Origin: Pseudomonas sp. SST3
GTDB lineage: Bacteria; Pseudomonadota; Gammaproteobacteria; Pseudomonadales; Pseudomonadaceae
Length of the DNA stretch: 64,000 nt
NCBI RefSeq assembly: GCF_003325755.1
Contig: NZ_QORI02000010.1
Location: 62,001-126,000 of the forward strand
Direction of reading: 5' to 3'
The position numbers and the translations under genes were made by a program. Positions 9,740 through 19,635 of this stretch are shown here, piece after piece; position 1 is the stretch's first letter; the number at the start of each line of letters is the position of its first letter. Below the pieces are notes generated by a model that saw nothing but the letters and a program-made list of their open reading frames with translations, did no database searches and had not been told where the DNA came from.

Positions 9740-10471
9740 ATGACCGATCGTGATCTGTTTCAGACCGATGTACCGAACATCGACAGCGATTTGCTCGCCC
9801 TCCCCGACCTGGAGCGGCTTGGCAATCCGGGCGACCTGTCCCATCCTCCGCGAATTCTTCTGCTCTACGGCTCGAACCGCGAACGGTCATTCAGCCGCCT
9901 GCTGGTCGAGGAAGCCTCGCGCCTGTTACGCCGCCTTGGCGCCGAAACGCGCATTTTCGATCCGTCGGGGCTGCCGCTGCCGGATGACGCACCGGATACC
10001 CATCCGAAGGTGAAGGAGCTACGGGAGCTGATGACTTGGTCCGAGGGGCAGGTCTGGTGTTCTCCCGAACGGCATGGTTCGATGAGTGCGGTATTCAAGG
10101 CGCAGATCGACTGGGTCCCTCTCGCGCTCGGCGCCGTCAGGCCGACGCAGGGCAAGACCCTAGCCGTGATGCAGGTCTGCGGCGGCTCGCAATCGTTCAA
10201 CGTTGTGAATCAGCTGCGCGTGCTGGGTCGCTGGATGCGCATGTTCACCATCCCCAATCAGTCCTCGGTGCCCAAGGCCTTCCTGGAGTTCGACGATGCC
10301 GGCCGAATGAAGCCCTCGGCCTTCTACGATCGGCTGGTCGACGTCATGGAAGAGCTGATGAAGTTCACGCTCTTGCTGCGCGGTCGCCAGGACTATCTGG
10401 TTGATCGCTACTCCGAACGCAAGGAATCAGCCGACGCGCTGTCCCGCCGCGTCAACCAGCGGTCCATCTAG
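9740..10471 (+). CDS. arsH: organoarsenical oxidase ArsH
   Basis: A 243-residue NADPH-dependent flavoprotein (flavodoxin-like fold) that oxidises trivalent methyl- or aromatic arsenicals to less toxic pentavalent forms. Typical stretches are [19 protein letters not shown] near the N-terminus, [19 protein letters not shown] around the flavin site and [20 protein letters not shown]. The ATG of MTDRDLF, preceded by AGGAGCTGCC, fits better than the upstream in-frame ATG. It follows arsR closely and leads into a YnfA-like gene. Confidence 0.93.
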   Translation: MTDRDLFQTDVPNIDSDLLALPDLERLGNPGDLSHPPRILLLYGSNRERSFSRLLVEEASRLLRRLGAETRIFDPSGLPLPDDAPDTHPKVKELRELMTWSEGQVWCSPERHGSMSAVFKAQIDWVPLALGAVRPTQGKTLAVMQVCGGSQSFNVVNQLRVLGRWMRMFTIPNQSSVPKAFLEFDDAGRMKPSAFYDRLVDVMEELMKFTLLLRGRQDYLVDRYSERKESADALSRRVNQRSI

Positions 10472-10497
10472 CAACGCGTCGACCCAGCGAGATCTGA

Positions 10498-10824
10498 ATG
10501 TTCAACACCTTTGCCTTGTTTGCCGTTACCGCCGTTGCCGAGATCGTCGGTTGCTATCTGCCCTACCTCTGGTTGAAGCAGGGCAAAAGCATCTGGCTGC
10601 TGGTCCCCGCCGCGTTGTCACTGGCGCTGTTCGCCTGGTTGTTGTCGCTGCACCCAACCGCCGCAGGACGGGTCTATGCCGCTTACGGCGGTGTCTACGT
10701 TGGCGTGGCGATGCTCTGGCTGTGGCTGGTCGATGGCGTTCGGCCAACCCCTTGGGACCTGCTCGGCTGCGCGGTAGCCCTGCTCGGCATGGCCATTATT
10801 ATGTTTGCACCGCGTGCCGCCTGA
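10498..10824 (+). CDS. YnfA-like (UPF0060) membrane protein
   Basis: A 108-residue protein with four membrane helices; [19 protein letters not shown] and [20 protein letters not shown] are typical of UPF0060/YnfA, which is related to small multidrug resistance pumps. It sits between arsH and the arsenic-linked GAPDH with 26-bp gaps on either side, so it is likely cotranscribed with the arsenic genes. A part in arsenical export is suggested only by position. The alternative is a passenger pump for other toxic cations. Confidence 0.85.
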   Translation: MFNTFALFAVTAVAEIVGCYLPYLWLKQGKSIWLLVPAALSLALFAWLLSLHPTAAGRVYAAYGGVYVGVAMLWLWLVDGVRPTPWDLLGCAVALLGMAIIMFAPRAA

Positions 10825-10849
10825 ATTTTGCTATCTAGAGTGATCTGAT

Positions 10850-11857
10850 ATGACCGTAAAAGTAGGCATCAACGGCTTTGGTCGCATTGGCCGTTTGGCG
10901 CTTCGCGCCTCCTGGGGCTGGCCGGAGCTGGAATTCGTTCGGGTCAACGATCCGGCCGGCGACGCCGCTACCCATGCTCATCTCCTCAACTTCGACTCGG
11001 TTCACAGCCGCTGGCAACACGAGGCGGGCAGTAACGATGATTGCCTGTTGATCGAGAACAAGCGGATCCGTGTGACCGCGAACAAAGCGATAGCCGATAC
11101 CGACTGGTCCGACTGCGATCTGGTGATCGAGGCCAGCGGCAAAATGAAGACCGTCGAGATGCTACAAAGCTATCTGGTGCAAGGCGTGAAGCGCGTCGTG
11201 GTCAGCGCGCCGGTCAAGGAAGCCGGCGCACTCAACATCGTCATGGGCGTCAATGACCAACTGTTCGATCCTGCGCAGCACCGCATCGTCACCGCGGCGT
11301 CCTGCACCACCAACTGTCTGGCGCCGGTGGTCAAAGTGATCCACGAGCATCTGGGCATTCGCCATGGCTCGATCACCACCATCCATGATTTGACCAATAC
11401 CCAGAGCATCCTTGATCAGCCGCACAAGGACCTGCGGCGGGCGCGCGCCTCGGGCATGAGCCTGATCCCCACCACCACCGGTTCGGCGACCGCAATCGCG
11501 GAGATCTTTCCCGAACTGCGCGGCAAGCTCAATGGCCACGCCGTGCGTGTGCCGCTGGCGAATGCCTCGCTGACCGACTGCGTATTCGAGGTTGAGCGCG
11601 CAACCAGCGTCGAAGAGGTCAATCAGCTACTGCAGGCCGCCGCGAGCGAAGGCCCGCTAAAGGGCATCCTCGGTTACGAAGAGCGCCCGCTGGTTTCCAT
11701 CGATTACCGCACCGACCCACGCTCTTCCATCATCGATGCGCTGTCGACCATGGTCGTCAACGGTACCCAGGTGAAGCTCTACGCCTGGTACGACAACGAG
11801 TGGGGCTATGCCAATCGCACCGTGGAATTGGCACGAAAAGTCGGCCTGGCCGGGTAA
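10850..11857 (+). CDS. ArsJ-associated glyceraldehyde-3-phosphate dehydrogenase
   Basis: A 335-residue GAPDH: Rossmann start [16 protein letters not shown], catalytic cysteine in [10 protein letters not shown], and [11 protein letters not shown] near the end. In arsenic islands this paralogue makes 1-arseno-3-phosphoglycerate from glyceraldehyde-3-phosphate and arsenate, which the partner ArsJ exports. That explains how arsenate can be removed without a reductase. It is 42 bp upstream of arsJ, the conserved pair order. Internal sequence differs from housekeeping GapA ([34 protein letters not shown]), as expected for this branch. Confidence 0.9.
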   Translation: MTVKVGINGFGRIGRLALRASWGWPELEFVRVNDPAGDAATHAHLLNFDSVHSRWQHEAGSNDDCLLIENKRIRVTANKAIADTDWSDCDLVIEASGKMKTVEMLQSYLVQGVKRVVVSAPVKEAGALNIVMGVNDQLFDPAQHRIVTAASCTTNCLAPVVKVIHEHLGIRHGSITTIHDLTNTQSILDQPHKDLRRARASGMSLIPTTTGSATAIAEIFPELRGKLNGHAVRVPLANASLTDCVFEVERATSVEEVNQLLQAAASEGPLKGILGYEERPLVSIDYRTDPRSSIIDALSTMVVNGTQVKLYAWYDNEWGYANRTVELARKVGLAG

Positions 11858-11899
11858 CTCTCCGGTATCCGCCCCCCTTACAACGCAACAGGATCGTCC

Positions 11900-13132
11900 A
11901 TGCACGCCCTTTCCCGCCTCGCGCCCGAGGTTCGCCAATATCTGCTGGTGACCGGCAACTACTGGGCGTTCACCCTGACCGACGGCGCGCTGCGGATGTT
12001 GGTCGTGTTGCACTTCCATACGCTGGGCTATACGCCGCTGCAGATCGCCGCACTGTTTCTGTTCTACGAGCTGTTCGGCGTGATTACCAATCTGGTGGGC
12101 GGCTACCTGGGCGCGCGGCTGGGGTTGAACCGCACCATGAACATCGGCCTGGCCGTGCAGGTGCTGGCATTGCTGATGCTGACGGTGCCCGTCACGTGGC
12201 TGACGATACCCTGGGCGATGGCGGCTCAAGCACTGTCGGGTATTGCCAAAGACCTGAACAAGATGAGCGCCAAGAGTTCGATCAAACTCCTGGTGCCGGA
12301 CGCCCAGCAAGGCACGCTGTACAAGTGGGTGGCGGTACTCACCGGATCGAAGAATGCGCTCAAGGGCGTGGGCTTTTTTCTGGGCGGTGCCTTGCTCGCG
12401 GGCGTCGGTTTTCGTGGTTCTCTGCTGGTTATGGCCACTGCGTTGGCGCTGATCTGGGCGGCCAGCCTGTTCCTATTGAAGAAGGACCTGGGCAAGGCCA
12501 AGGCAAAACCAAAGTTCCGCGAACTGCTCTCCAAAAGCCGCGCCATCAACGTTCTGTCAGCCGCACGGTTGTTTCTGTTCGGTGCGCGTGACGTCTGGTT
12601 CGTGGTGGCCCTGCCGGTTTACCTCTCGACCGTGTTTGGCTGGGATTTCTGGCAGGTCGGTGGCTTTCTAGCGCTCTGGGTGATCGGTTACGGAATCATC
12701 CAGTCGCTCGCCCCAGCCATCACCGGCAGGAAACGAGGACAGGTTCCGGATGGGCGCGCCGCTTTTGGTTGGGCAATATTGCTGGCAGGTCTGCCAGCGG
12801 GCATCGCCTTGGCGCTGGGTACGGAGCTGTCGCCGCAGACGGTGCTGCTCGGCGGCCTTCTGCTGTTCGGCGCCTTGTTCGCGGTGAACTCGTCGCTGCA
12901 CAGCTACCTCATCGTCTCCTATGCCAAAGCCGACGGCGTGTCGCTGGATGTCGGCTTTTACTACATGTCCAACGCCATGGGCCGGCTGCTGGGTACGCTG
13001 TTGTCCGGCTGGGTCTATCAGCGTTACGGACTCGAGGCCTGCCTCTGGATATCGAGCGCCTTCGTGCTGCTTGCCGCATTGATATCGGTCGGTCTGCCCC
13101 GGCACCCCCAGGCAGACCCATCAGCCCATTGA
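11900..13132 (+). CDS. arsJ: organoarsenical efflux MFS transporter ArsJ
   Basis: A 410-residue major facilitator protein with about twelve hydrophobic helices. The first residues (MHALSRLAPEVRQYLLVTGNYWAFTLTDGALRMLVVLHFH in family alignments) and the SGIAKDLNKMSAKSSIK loop are characteristic. It exports the unstable 1-arseno-3-phosphoglycerate made by the upstream GAPDH; outside, the compound falls apart to arsenate. AGGATCGTCC precedes the ATG. It is the last gene of the arsenic island; ercS begins on the other strand 108 bp after its stop. Confidence 0.9.
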   Translation: MHALSRLAPEVRQYLLVTGNYWAFTLTDGALRMLVVLHFHTLGYTPLQIAALFLFYELFGVITNLVGGYLGARLGLNRTMNIGLAVQVLALLMLTVPVTWLTIPWAMAAQALSGIAKDLNKMSAKSSIKLLVPDAQQGTLYKWVAVLTGSKNALKGVGFFLGGALLAGVGFRGSLLVMATALALIWAASLFLLKKDLGKAKAKPKFRELLSKSRAINVLSAARLFLFGARDVWFVVALPVYLSTVFGWDFWQVGGFLALWVIGYGIIQSLAPAITGRKRGQVPDGRAAFGWAILLAGLPAGIALALGTELSPQTVLLGGLLLFGALFAVNSSLHSYLIVSYAKADGVSLDVGFYYMSNAMGRLLGTLLSGWVYQRYGLEACLWISSAFVLLAALISVGLPRHPQADPSAH

Positions 13133-13240
13133 ACGTGCCGATCTTCGGCAAGTAAGCAACCTCGCCGACCAGGCGGTGAACAGAGACAATCGCACCGGCT
13201 CACACTCGGCCAGCAAGGCGGCTACCTGACCCGCACTACA

Positions 13241-14884
13241 CTACGGACGGCTTGCCTGAGAAGGCTCCCTGTGCAGATCGGCACCGCTGTTTTGCCAATG
13301 CTCGCGCTTGTCATTTAGCAGATGGCTCAGGACCGAGCGCATCTTTCCGGCCTTGACCGGTTTGTTCAGCACAGGCACGCCGAGTCCCTGCAGTTGGCGG
13401 CGACACTGATCGCTGCGATCAGCCGTGACCATCACGACAGGAATCGATTGACCGAAATGCGCGCGTAGCGCAACGACCACATCCCAGCCTGTCACGCCCC
13501 GATCGAGGTGATAGTCGGCAAGGATCACCTCGGGTGGCGCGCCGCCGAGCACGGCCAGAGCCTTCTCCTGGTCAGTAGCGGTCAGCACGTCGCAGCCCCA
13601 CTGACCAAGTAACGCCGCCATGCTGTGCAGAATGCTCGGCTCGTTGTCCAGAACCAGCAGGCGCCGACCGGGCAGTGGGTCGCCGAGCGCCGGCACCGCA
13701 ATCGGCGCCGCGGTTGGCAGCGGCAAGGGGTTGTCGGCAAGCGGTACATCGATGCTGAACACCGAGCCCCGCCCCACCTGAGAACGCACCTGGACGCGGT
13801 AGTCGAGCATGGAGCCGATGCGGTCGACGATGGCCAGCCCGAGCCCGACGCCGGCACGCTCGGCAGCCCTTTGCACGCCCAATTGGTTGAACTCGAGGAA
13901 GATCGATTGCATCTGATCCGCCTCGATGCCCCGCCCGGTATCCCAGACTTCGATCCGCAGGCAGTCGCCACGTTTGCGTGCGCCGAGCAACACTCGCCCT
14001 CGGTCCGTGTAACGGCAGGCGTTGCTGAGAAAGTTGCGCAGGATGCGCGTCAGCAACCGGAAGTCGCTGCGCAGCGCGTAAGCCGGGATGTAGTGATCAA
14101 ACCCGAGCCCTGCCGCTTCGGCCACCGACTGGAATTCGGACACCAACGGCAGCAGCACTTCATCGAGGCGATAAATCTCGATGTCGGGCTTGATCGCCTG
14201 CTGGTCCAGCTTGGAAATGTCGAGCAGGTCAGTGAGCAGATCCTCCGCGCCTTCCAATGCCTGATGCGCGCGTTCAACAAGGTTCTGCTCGGAATCCGCA
14301 AGTCCCCGCTCGCGCAACGTCGAGATCAGCAGACGCGCTGCATTGAGAGGCTGCAGCAGGTCATGGCTGGCGGCGGCCAGGTACTTGTCTTTGCTGTGAT
14401 TGGCCGCCTCGGCCGCATCACGCGCTTTGCGCAGTTCCAGGGTGCGTTCCGCGACCCTTTGCTCCAGCTGCTCGTTCAGTTGCAACAAGCGCAGCTGGGC
14501 CAGCTTGCGCTCGGTGATGTCGGCGACGAAGCCTTCGACCAGTCCATCCTCATCAGGCTTGAGCAGCAGGTTCATCATCACGTCGAGTGCGCTGCCATCC
14601 TTGCGTCGCAACCGGGTTTCATAGCCGAAGAGCCCATGCTGAGTACTCAGGACCTGCCGAATCCGCTTTAGCTCTTCTTCACCTCCGATAAACAGGTGGT
14701 GGGAAAGGTCGGTCAGCGCCCAGAGTGCCTCGGCGGGGCTGTCGTAACCGAGCATGCGTGCCAATGCCGGATTGGCGGCACGGATGCCCTCCTGCAGACT
14801 CGCCTGGAAGATGCCGTGCACAGCATGCTCGAACAGCCATTTATAACGGTTACGCTCGGCTTCCAGCTCCTCCAGCCGCGCCAC
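13241..14884 (-). CDS. ercS: hybrid sensor histidine kinase ErcS
   Basis: A cytoplasmic hybrid kinase without membrane segments. From the GTG used here: PAS domain (residues ~10-130, HGIFQASLQEG, GFVADITERK), coiled coil (~130-170), HisKA domain with the phosphorylated His in AAASHDLLQPLNAARLL, HATPase domain (NFLSNACRYT, GVGLGLAIVDRIG) and a receiver domain (LVLDNEPSILHS, VILADYHLD). P. aeruginosa ErcS next to ErcA takes part in control of ethanol oxidation. The true start is unsettled: the frame stays open back to the ercA stop and reads GLLGLGTHSARKSHYPELVARL, which looks like genuine protein, but no ATG, GTG or TTG lies in that stretch. Confidence 0.83.
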   Translation of the reverse strand: MARLEELEAERNRYKWLFEHAVHGIFQASLQEGIRAANPALARMLGYDSPAEALWALTDLSHHLFIGGEEELKRIRQVLSTQHGLFGYETRLRRKDGSALDVMMNLLLKPDEDGLVEGFVADITERKLAQLRLLQLNEQLEQRVAERTLELRKARDAAEAANHSKDKYLAAASHDLLQPLNAARLLISTLRERGLADSEQNLVERAHQALEGAEDLLTDLLDISKLDQQAIKPDIEIYRLDEVLLPLVSEFQSVAEAAGLGFDHYIPAYALRSDFRLLTRILRNFLSNACRYTDRGRVLLGARKRGDCLRIEVWDTGRGIEADQMQSIFLEFNQLGVQRAAERAGVGLGLAIVDRIGSMLDYRVQVRSQVGRGSVFSIDVPLADNPLPLPTAAPIAVPALGDPLPGRRLLVLDNEPSILHSMAALLGQWGCDVLTATDQEKALAVLGGAPPEVILADYHLDRGVTGWDVVVALRAHFGQSIPVVMVTADRSDQCRRQLQGLGVPVLNKPVKAGKMRSVLSHLLNDKREHWQNSGADLHREPSQASRP

Positions 14885-14956
14885 CAGCTCGGGGTAGTGG
14901 CTCTTGCGCGCCGAGTGCGTCCCGAGCCCGAGCAGCCCGGCAGCGCATCCGGCTGG

Positions 14957-16120
14957 TCAGAGTGCTTCGGCATAAACCACCTCGACGTCGCGCTGGGTCG
15001 AGGAGCGTGGGTTGGTGAGGATGCACGGGTCTTGCATCGCGTGTTGGGAGAGGAACGGAATGTCTGACAGATTCACCCCGTGCAGGCCCAATGTTTCGTT
15101 GAAGCCTATGGTCCTCTTGAGATCGATCAGATGCTGCACGAGACGCTCACGGATCTGTCGGTGGCTCATCCCTCGACTGTCGATACCCAGGGTTTCGGCA
15201 ACGATTTTGAAGCGATCCGGCGCCGCATCGTAATTGAACGCGACCACGTGCTCGACCAGCACCGCGTTGCACAACCCATGAGGCAGATCCAGGAAGCCAC
15301 CGAGGCTGTGCGACATCGCATGCACCGCCCCCAGGATCGCGTTGGAGAATGCGAGTCCCGCCTGCATGCTGCCGAGCATGACCTTTTCACGCAGCTGAAT
15401 ATCGGCCGGGTTGGCGATCATCTGTACCAGATGGCCATTGATCAAGCGCATGGCTTCCAGCGCATGAGGATCGGTCAGAGGGCCATTACCCGTGGATACG
15501 AAGGCTTCGATGGCATGTACCAGCGCATCGATGCCGGTGCATGCCGAAAGGAACGGGTCCATGCTCAGGGTGGTTTCCGGATCGATCAGCGATACATCGG
15601 GCACGGCGCCCTTGCTGACGATGGAAAACTTCATCCGTTCTTCCTGGTTGGAGATGATCACGAACTGCGAGACATCAGCCGAAGTACCGGCAGTTGTCGG
15701 GATAAGGATGATTGGCGGGCTGGGCACCCGTAGCGTATCGACGCCTTCGAACTCGATGATGCTGCGCCCGTGGGCGACGGCAATGCCGATGCCCTTGGCA
15801 CAGTCCATCGGGCTCCCGCCACCGACCGCGACGATGACGTTGCAGCCCTCGCTGCGATAGACCTCCGCACCGGCCATTACCTCCTCGGTGCGGGGATTAG
15901 CAGATACCTGGGTGTACAGGCAGTGCTCGATGTTCTGACTGATCAGGCTGGCCTGAATATCAGCCACCCATCCAGCGATGACGACGCCGGGATCTGACAC
16001 CAGCAGTACCTTGCGGGCACCGAAGTTTTTGGCGTAGTTGCCGGCGCTATGGCGGCATCCGGCTCCGAATACGATTTCGGGAGAAACGAACTTGCGCTGC
16101 AGGCTGATATTGGGGCTCAT
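14957..16120 (-). CDS. ercA: iron-containing alcohol dehydrogenase ErcA
   Basis: A 387-residue group III (iron-dependent) alcohol dehydrogenase. The nucleotide site is AVGGGSPMDCAKGIG and IPTTAGTSADVSQF; metal-binding residues are expected in GIDALVHAIEAF, AMSHSLGG and LPHGLCNA. In P. aeruginosa ErcA is needed for normal induction of the ethanol oxidation system and is thought to act in signalling as well as catalysis. It lies between pqqH (112 bp upstream) and ercS (same reading frame, after the stop). The N-terminus MSPNISLQRKFVSPEIVFG is as in the family. Confidence 0.9.
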   Translation of the reverse strand: MSPNISLQRKFVSPEIVFGAGCRHSAGNYAKNFGARKVLLVSDPGVVIAGWVADIQASLISQNIEHCLYTQVSANPRTEEVMAGAEVYRSEGCNVIVAVGGGSPMDCAKGIGIAVAHGRSIIEFEGVDTLRVPSPPIILIPTTAGTSADVSQFVIISNQEERMKFSIVSKGAVPDVSLIDPETTLSMDPFLSACTGIDALVHAIEAFVSTGNGPLTDPHALEAMRLINGHLVQMIANPADIQLREKVMLGSMQAGLAFSNAILGAVHAMSHSLGGFLDLPHGLCNAVLVEHVVAFNYDAAPDRFKIVAETLGIDSRGMSHRQIRERLVQHLIDLKRTIGFNETLGLHGVNLSDIPFLSQHAMQDPCILTNPRSSTQRDVEVVYAEAL

Positions 16121-16232
16121 ACAACGGCCTTGGTTATTTTTATATGTCCAGCAAGCGTACTGCTTTCCATCATCAAAGCAATCCGCATAAAGCCCAACAT
16201 ACCGAGGTGTCCGGCTGAGCGGTGGGTATGCT

Positions 16233-18149
16233 TCAGCGAAGCACTCGCTGATAGAAGCGGCACTCCCTTTCCAGCGCGTCAGCCAGGTTGGCCGCCTGCC
16301 GGAAACCGTGACGCTCTTCGGGATAAAGGCAGTACTCGACGGGCACGTTTCGCTGACGTAGCACTGCCACCATCGACTCGGTCTGTTCGGGCAGCACGAC
16401 GGCGTCCAGCCCGCCCTGAAAGAAGATCACCGGGGCGCGGATATGCACCGCGTTGTGCAACGGGGCGCGTTGACGGTAACGGTCGGCGTGACGCTCTGGG
16501 TCCCCGATCAGCCAATCCAGATAGTCCGCCTCGAACTTGTGCGTGGCAGCTCGTAGTGCAAGCGGATCGCTGACGCCATACAGACTGGCGCCGCCGCTGA
16601 AGGCTGCATCAGACACCAGCGCGCAGAGCGCGGTATACCCACCGGCACTCGAGCCACGAATGAAGGTCCGCGCCGGATCGATCTGTCCGCCCACCGCCAG
16701 TGCCTTGACGACAGCACGGGCATCCTCCACATCGACAACGCCCCACTGTTCACGAAGCCGTTGACGGTAGGCGCGGCCGAACCCGCTACTGCCGCGGTAG
16801 TTGAGATCAGCCACGGCAAAGCCGCGCTGGGTCCAATACTGGATACGCGGATCGAATACCGGGTAGCACGCCGAAGTGGGCCCTCCATGCAGGAAAACGA
16901 CCAACGGCGGACGTTCGCCGTCCAGGCTGCGGCAGGCTGCGTTGACCGGCGGATAGAAGAACGCATGCGCGGTTTCGTCATTCCCCGTGGCGAAGCTGAA
17001 CGGCTGCGGACACGACAGCTGATCGGCTGCCAGCGGCTGTGCCCCACCGGCGAGGATGCGGACCTCCCCGGTACTCCGCCGTAGCGCCAGTACCGCCGGC
17101 ACGCAATTCGCCGCACCGGCAATGCAGTAATAGTGCTGGTCATCCGCAGCCAGCTGTCGACAACGGCTGAACTCGGTCGCCAACGGACGCTCATGGCCCA
17201 CGCCGTTCTGCTCGAACAGCAAGCCGTAGCCATTAACCATGCGTGTCAGCAACAAGCCACCATCGGCCAGCGGTAGATAACTGACTGTACCCAGCTGCCA
17301 CGGCGCCGGCGCGTGATCGAAGGCAGGCCAAGCAGCCGCGCCGGGGCCCTTCTCGCCGTCTGCAGGTGTAAAGGCTGGAACCAGCTGACCACCCTGTTGC
17401 CGCCAGGGTTGCCACCAACCCGCGCGATCGCTGAGGCAGTAGAGCGTGCCATCCGCTGCAAAGCGCGGCTGCTGCAAGGATTCGTCGCTTTGCGCTCCAG
17501 CCAGGCATCTCGGCGTCTGCCATGCGCCATCACCGCCGCGTTCAGCCATCCACAAGCTGGACGCCGTCCAGGGCTGCTCCGGGCGCTGCCATTGAATCCA
17601 GGCCATGCGCTGCGATTCGGCATCAATGGTCGGTGAAGAATAGAAATCCGCGCCTTCGGCAAGGACGCTGCGAGCACCGTCGAGCACCGAGAAGCTGACC
17701 AGTCGATGTTCTACGCACGCGTCCGCATGGGTTTCCTCTACCGCCAAGACGGTCGATCGCACCGGATCGAACTGCAGATCGCCGTAGCGGCAAGACGGGC
17801 GCTGCGTAAGCGCAACGGGTTCGGCTGCCGTTTCGTGGTCAATGGTCTGCAGATAGATCTGCTGGTCCTTCTCGTTGACGAAGGCCACCCCCTGATCCGT
17901 CAGGCATAAGGTACCGCCGCCGTACTCGTAGACTCGGCTGCGCAGCGATACATCAGCCGGGGTCACACACACGGCGCGACCGGCTCGCCAGTACCACAGC
18001 GTACTGCGAGCATCCGCCGGATCGTATTCGATCCAGAACACCCCACCATGACCAGCCCGAATTTCGGCAAAGTCGCGGCTCGCCGATGCGGCCTTCTCGG
18101 CGCTCCAGTCGCTGGGCCAGAAGCCATAGGGGACAGCAGTCTTGTTCAT
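16233..18149 (-). CDS. pqqH: S9-family peptidase of the pqq operon (PqqH)
   Basis: A 638-residue prolyl-oligopeptidase-type protein. The N-terminal ~370 residues form a beta-propeller rich in W and G. The C-terminal alpha/beta hydrolase has the nucleophile Ser in RGSSAGGYTALC, the Asp in QGGLDAVVLP and the His in EERHGFR. An oxyanion-type HGGPTS loop is present. In P. aeruginosa the equivalent gene (PA1990, pqqH) follows pqqE. A role in trimming PqqA-derived peptide has been suggested, but PqqF/PqqG are the established proteases. No signal peptide is seen. It starts 85 bp after the pqqE stop and is probably in the pqq transcript. Confidence 0.87.
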   Translation of the reverse strand: MNKTAVPYGFWPSDWSAEKAASASRDFAEIRAGHGGVFWIEYDPADARSTLWYWRAGRAVCVTPADVSLRSRVYEYGGGTLCLTDQGVAFVNEKDQQIYLQTIDHETAAEPVALTQRPSCRYGDLQFDPVRSTVLAVEETHADACVEHRLVSFSVLDGARSVLAEGADFYSSPTIDAESQRMAWIQWQRPEQPWTASSLWMAERGGDGAWQTPRCLAGAQSDESLQQPRFAADGTLYCLSDRAGWWQPWRQQGGQLVPAFTPADGEKGPGAAAWPAFDHAPAPWQLGTVSYLPLADGGLLLTRMVNGYGLLFEQNGVGHERPLATEFSRCRQLAADDQHYYCIAGAANCVPAVLALRRSTGEVRILAGGAQPLAADQLSCPQPFSFATGNDETAHAFFYPPVNAACRSLDGERPPLVVFLHGGPTSACYPVFDPRIQYWTQRGFAVADLNYRGSSGFGRAYRQRLREQWGVVDVEDARAVVKALAVGGQIDPARTFIRGSSAGGYTALCALVSDAAFSGGASLYGVSDPLALRAATHKFEADYLDWLIGDPERHADRYRQRAPLHNAVHIRAPVIFFQGGLDAVVLPEQTESMVAVLRQRNVPVEYCLYPEERHGFRQAANLADALERECRFYQRVLR

Positions 18150-18234
18150 CGTGATAGTGCTCGACAGGCATAAGCTCGCATCAGACGACCTTACACCTTC
18201 AGGATCAGTTTGGACGCCTTCTCGTTGCGGAACG

Positions 18235-19344
18235 TCAGTTCATCCAGCCCGCGCGGGCCTGCTCGGCCTCGGTACGCGCAGCGAGAATCTTGCCGTGATG
18301 GGCGGATTTGCTACACACCGGGTCGGCATTGGTCGCGTCGCCGGTGAGCATGAACGCCTGACAGCGGCAACCGCCGAAGTCCTTTTCCTTTTCATCGCAG
18401 GACTGGCAAGGCTCGGGCATCCAGTCGAAGCCGCGGAATCTGTTGAAGCCCATCGAGTGCTTCCAGATCTGCTCGATGCTTTGCTCACGCACGTTGGGAA
18501 AGCTGATCGGCAACTGGCGTGCGCTATGGCACGGCAGCGCCGTGCCGTCGGGCGTGATGTCGAGAAACAGATTGCCCCAGCCGTTCATGCAGCCCTTGGG
18601 GCGCTCTTCGTAGTAATCCGGGGTGACGAAGATTAGCTTGCATGGATGGTTCTCGGCAGCGAGCTTGTCGCGCCACTCGTTCGTGATGCGCTCGGCGCGC
18701 ACCAGCTGTGCCTTGCTTGGTAACAGCCCGGCGCGATTGAGTTCGGCCCAGCCGTAAAACTGGCAGGTGGCGAGCTCGACGAAGTCGGCTTCCAGCTCCA
18801 GGCAGAGCTGGATGATGCGGTCGATGTTGTCGATGTTGTGCCGATGGGTGACGAAGTTAAGCACCATCGGATAGCCATGGGCTTTCACCGCTCTCGCCAT
18901 GGCGAGTTTCTGCGCGAAGGCTTTCTTGGAGCCGGCGAGCAGGTTGTTCACCTCTTCATCGGCCGCCTGGAAGCTGATCTGGATGTGGTCGAGCCCGGCA
19001 CCAGCGAATGAGGCGATCTTCTCCTCGGTCAAGCCTATGCCGGACGTGATCAGGTTGGTGTAATAGCCGAGGTCACGCGCCGCCTTGATCAGCTCGGCCA
19101 AGTCCTGGCGGACCAGCGGCTCGCCGCCGGAAAATCCCAGCTGCGCCGCGCCCATTTCCCGTGCCTGCCGGAACACCTCGATCCATTCGGCAGTGCTTAG
19201 CTCATCGTGGCTGCGGGCGAAATCAAGCGGATTCGAGCAGTACGGGCATTGCAACGGGCAGCGATAGGTCAGCTCCGCCAACAGCCACAGCGGTGGGCCG
19301 GGCTCGAAGCCCGGTTTAGCGAAGCTCGATCCAGAACCTTTCAA
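18235..19344 (-). CDS. pqqE: PqqA peptide cyclase (radical SAM)
   Basis: A 369-residue radical SAM enzyme that forms the carbon-carbon bond between Glu15 and Tyr19 of PqqA, the first step of PQQ synthesis, with PqqD as peptide chaperone. C29, C33 and C36 in [10 protein letters not shown] bind the SAM-cleaving [4Fe-4S] cluster. A C-terminal SPASM region ([27 protein letters not shown]) holds the auxiliary clusters. The start is a TTG, chosen because GGAGGT lies five bases upstream and no in-frame ATG precedes the cluster motif. This start overlaps the pqqD end by 29 bases, so the two are translationally close. Confidence 0.95.
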   Translation of the reverse strand: MKGSGSSFAKPGFEPGPPLWLLAELTYRCPLQCPYCSNPLDFARSHDELSTAEWIEVFRQAREMGAAQLGFSGGEPLVRQDLAELIKAARDLGYYTNLITSGIGLTEEKIASFAGAGLDHIQISFQAADEEVNNLLAGSKKAFAQKLAMARAVKAHGYPMVLNFVTHRHNIDNIDRIIQLCLELEADFVELATCQFYGWAELNRAGLLPSKAQLVRAERITNEWRDKLAAENHPCKLIFVTPDYYEERPKGCMNGWGNLFLDITPDGTALPCHSARQLPISFPNVREQSIEQIWKHSMGFNRFRGFDWMPEPCQSCDEKEKDFGGCRCQAFMLTGDATNADPVCSKSAHHGKILAARTEAEQARAGWMN

Positions 19345-19591
19345 TGGCTACCTCCAAGAACGCAACGATGTCTTCTTCTATTCCTTCCGCATCCGGATAA
19401 CGCGCTTGCAAATCGGCAACGATGGCGCCGACCGTGCGCGCGCCATCTACTTCACCCAGCACCGCCGACGCGCTCTCGTTCAGCTTGATCATGCCCTCTG
19501 GATAGAGCAGCACATGGCAGTCCTGCGCGGGCTCGAACTGAAAGCGAAAACCGCGGCGAAAGGCCGGTATCTTGGTCAGCAGGTCACTCAT
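19316..19591 (-). CDS. pqqD: PqqA-binding chaperone PqqD
   Basis: A 91-residue RRE-fold protein that binds PqqA and presents it to PqqE. Conserved motifs are [24 protein letters not shown] and [14 protein letters not shown]. Longer starts exist (ATG at 19627 or TTG at 19639), but the ATG at 19591 is preceded by GAGGAGCTGGCA and gives the family length of about 92, so it is preferred. The gene ends inside the start of pqqE. Confidence 0.93.
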   Translation of the reverse strand: MSDLLTKIPAFRRGFRFQFEPAQDCHVLLYPEGMIKLNESASAVLGEVDGARTVGAIVADLQARYPDAEGIEEDIVAFLEVAIERFWIELR

Positions 19592-19635
19592 TGCCAGCTC
19601 CTCGGGCTGTGCGCCAGGTGTGGTCATGTTGAGGC

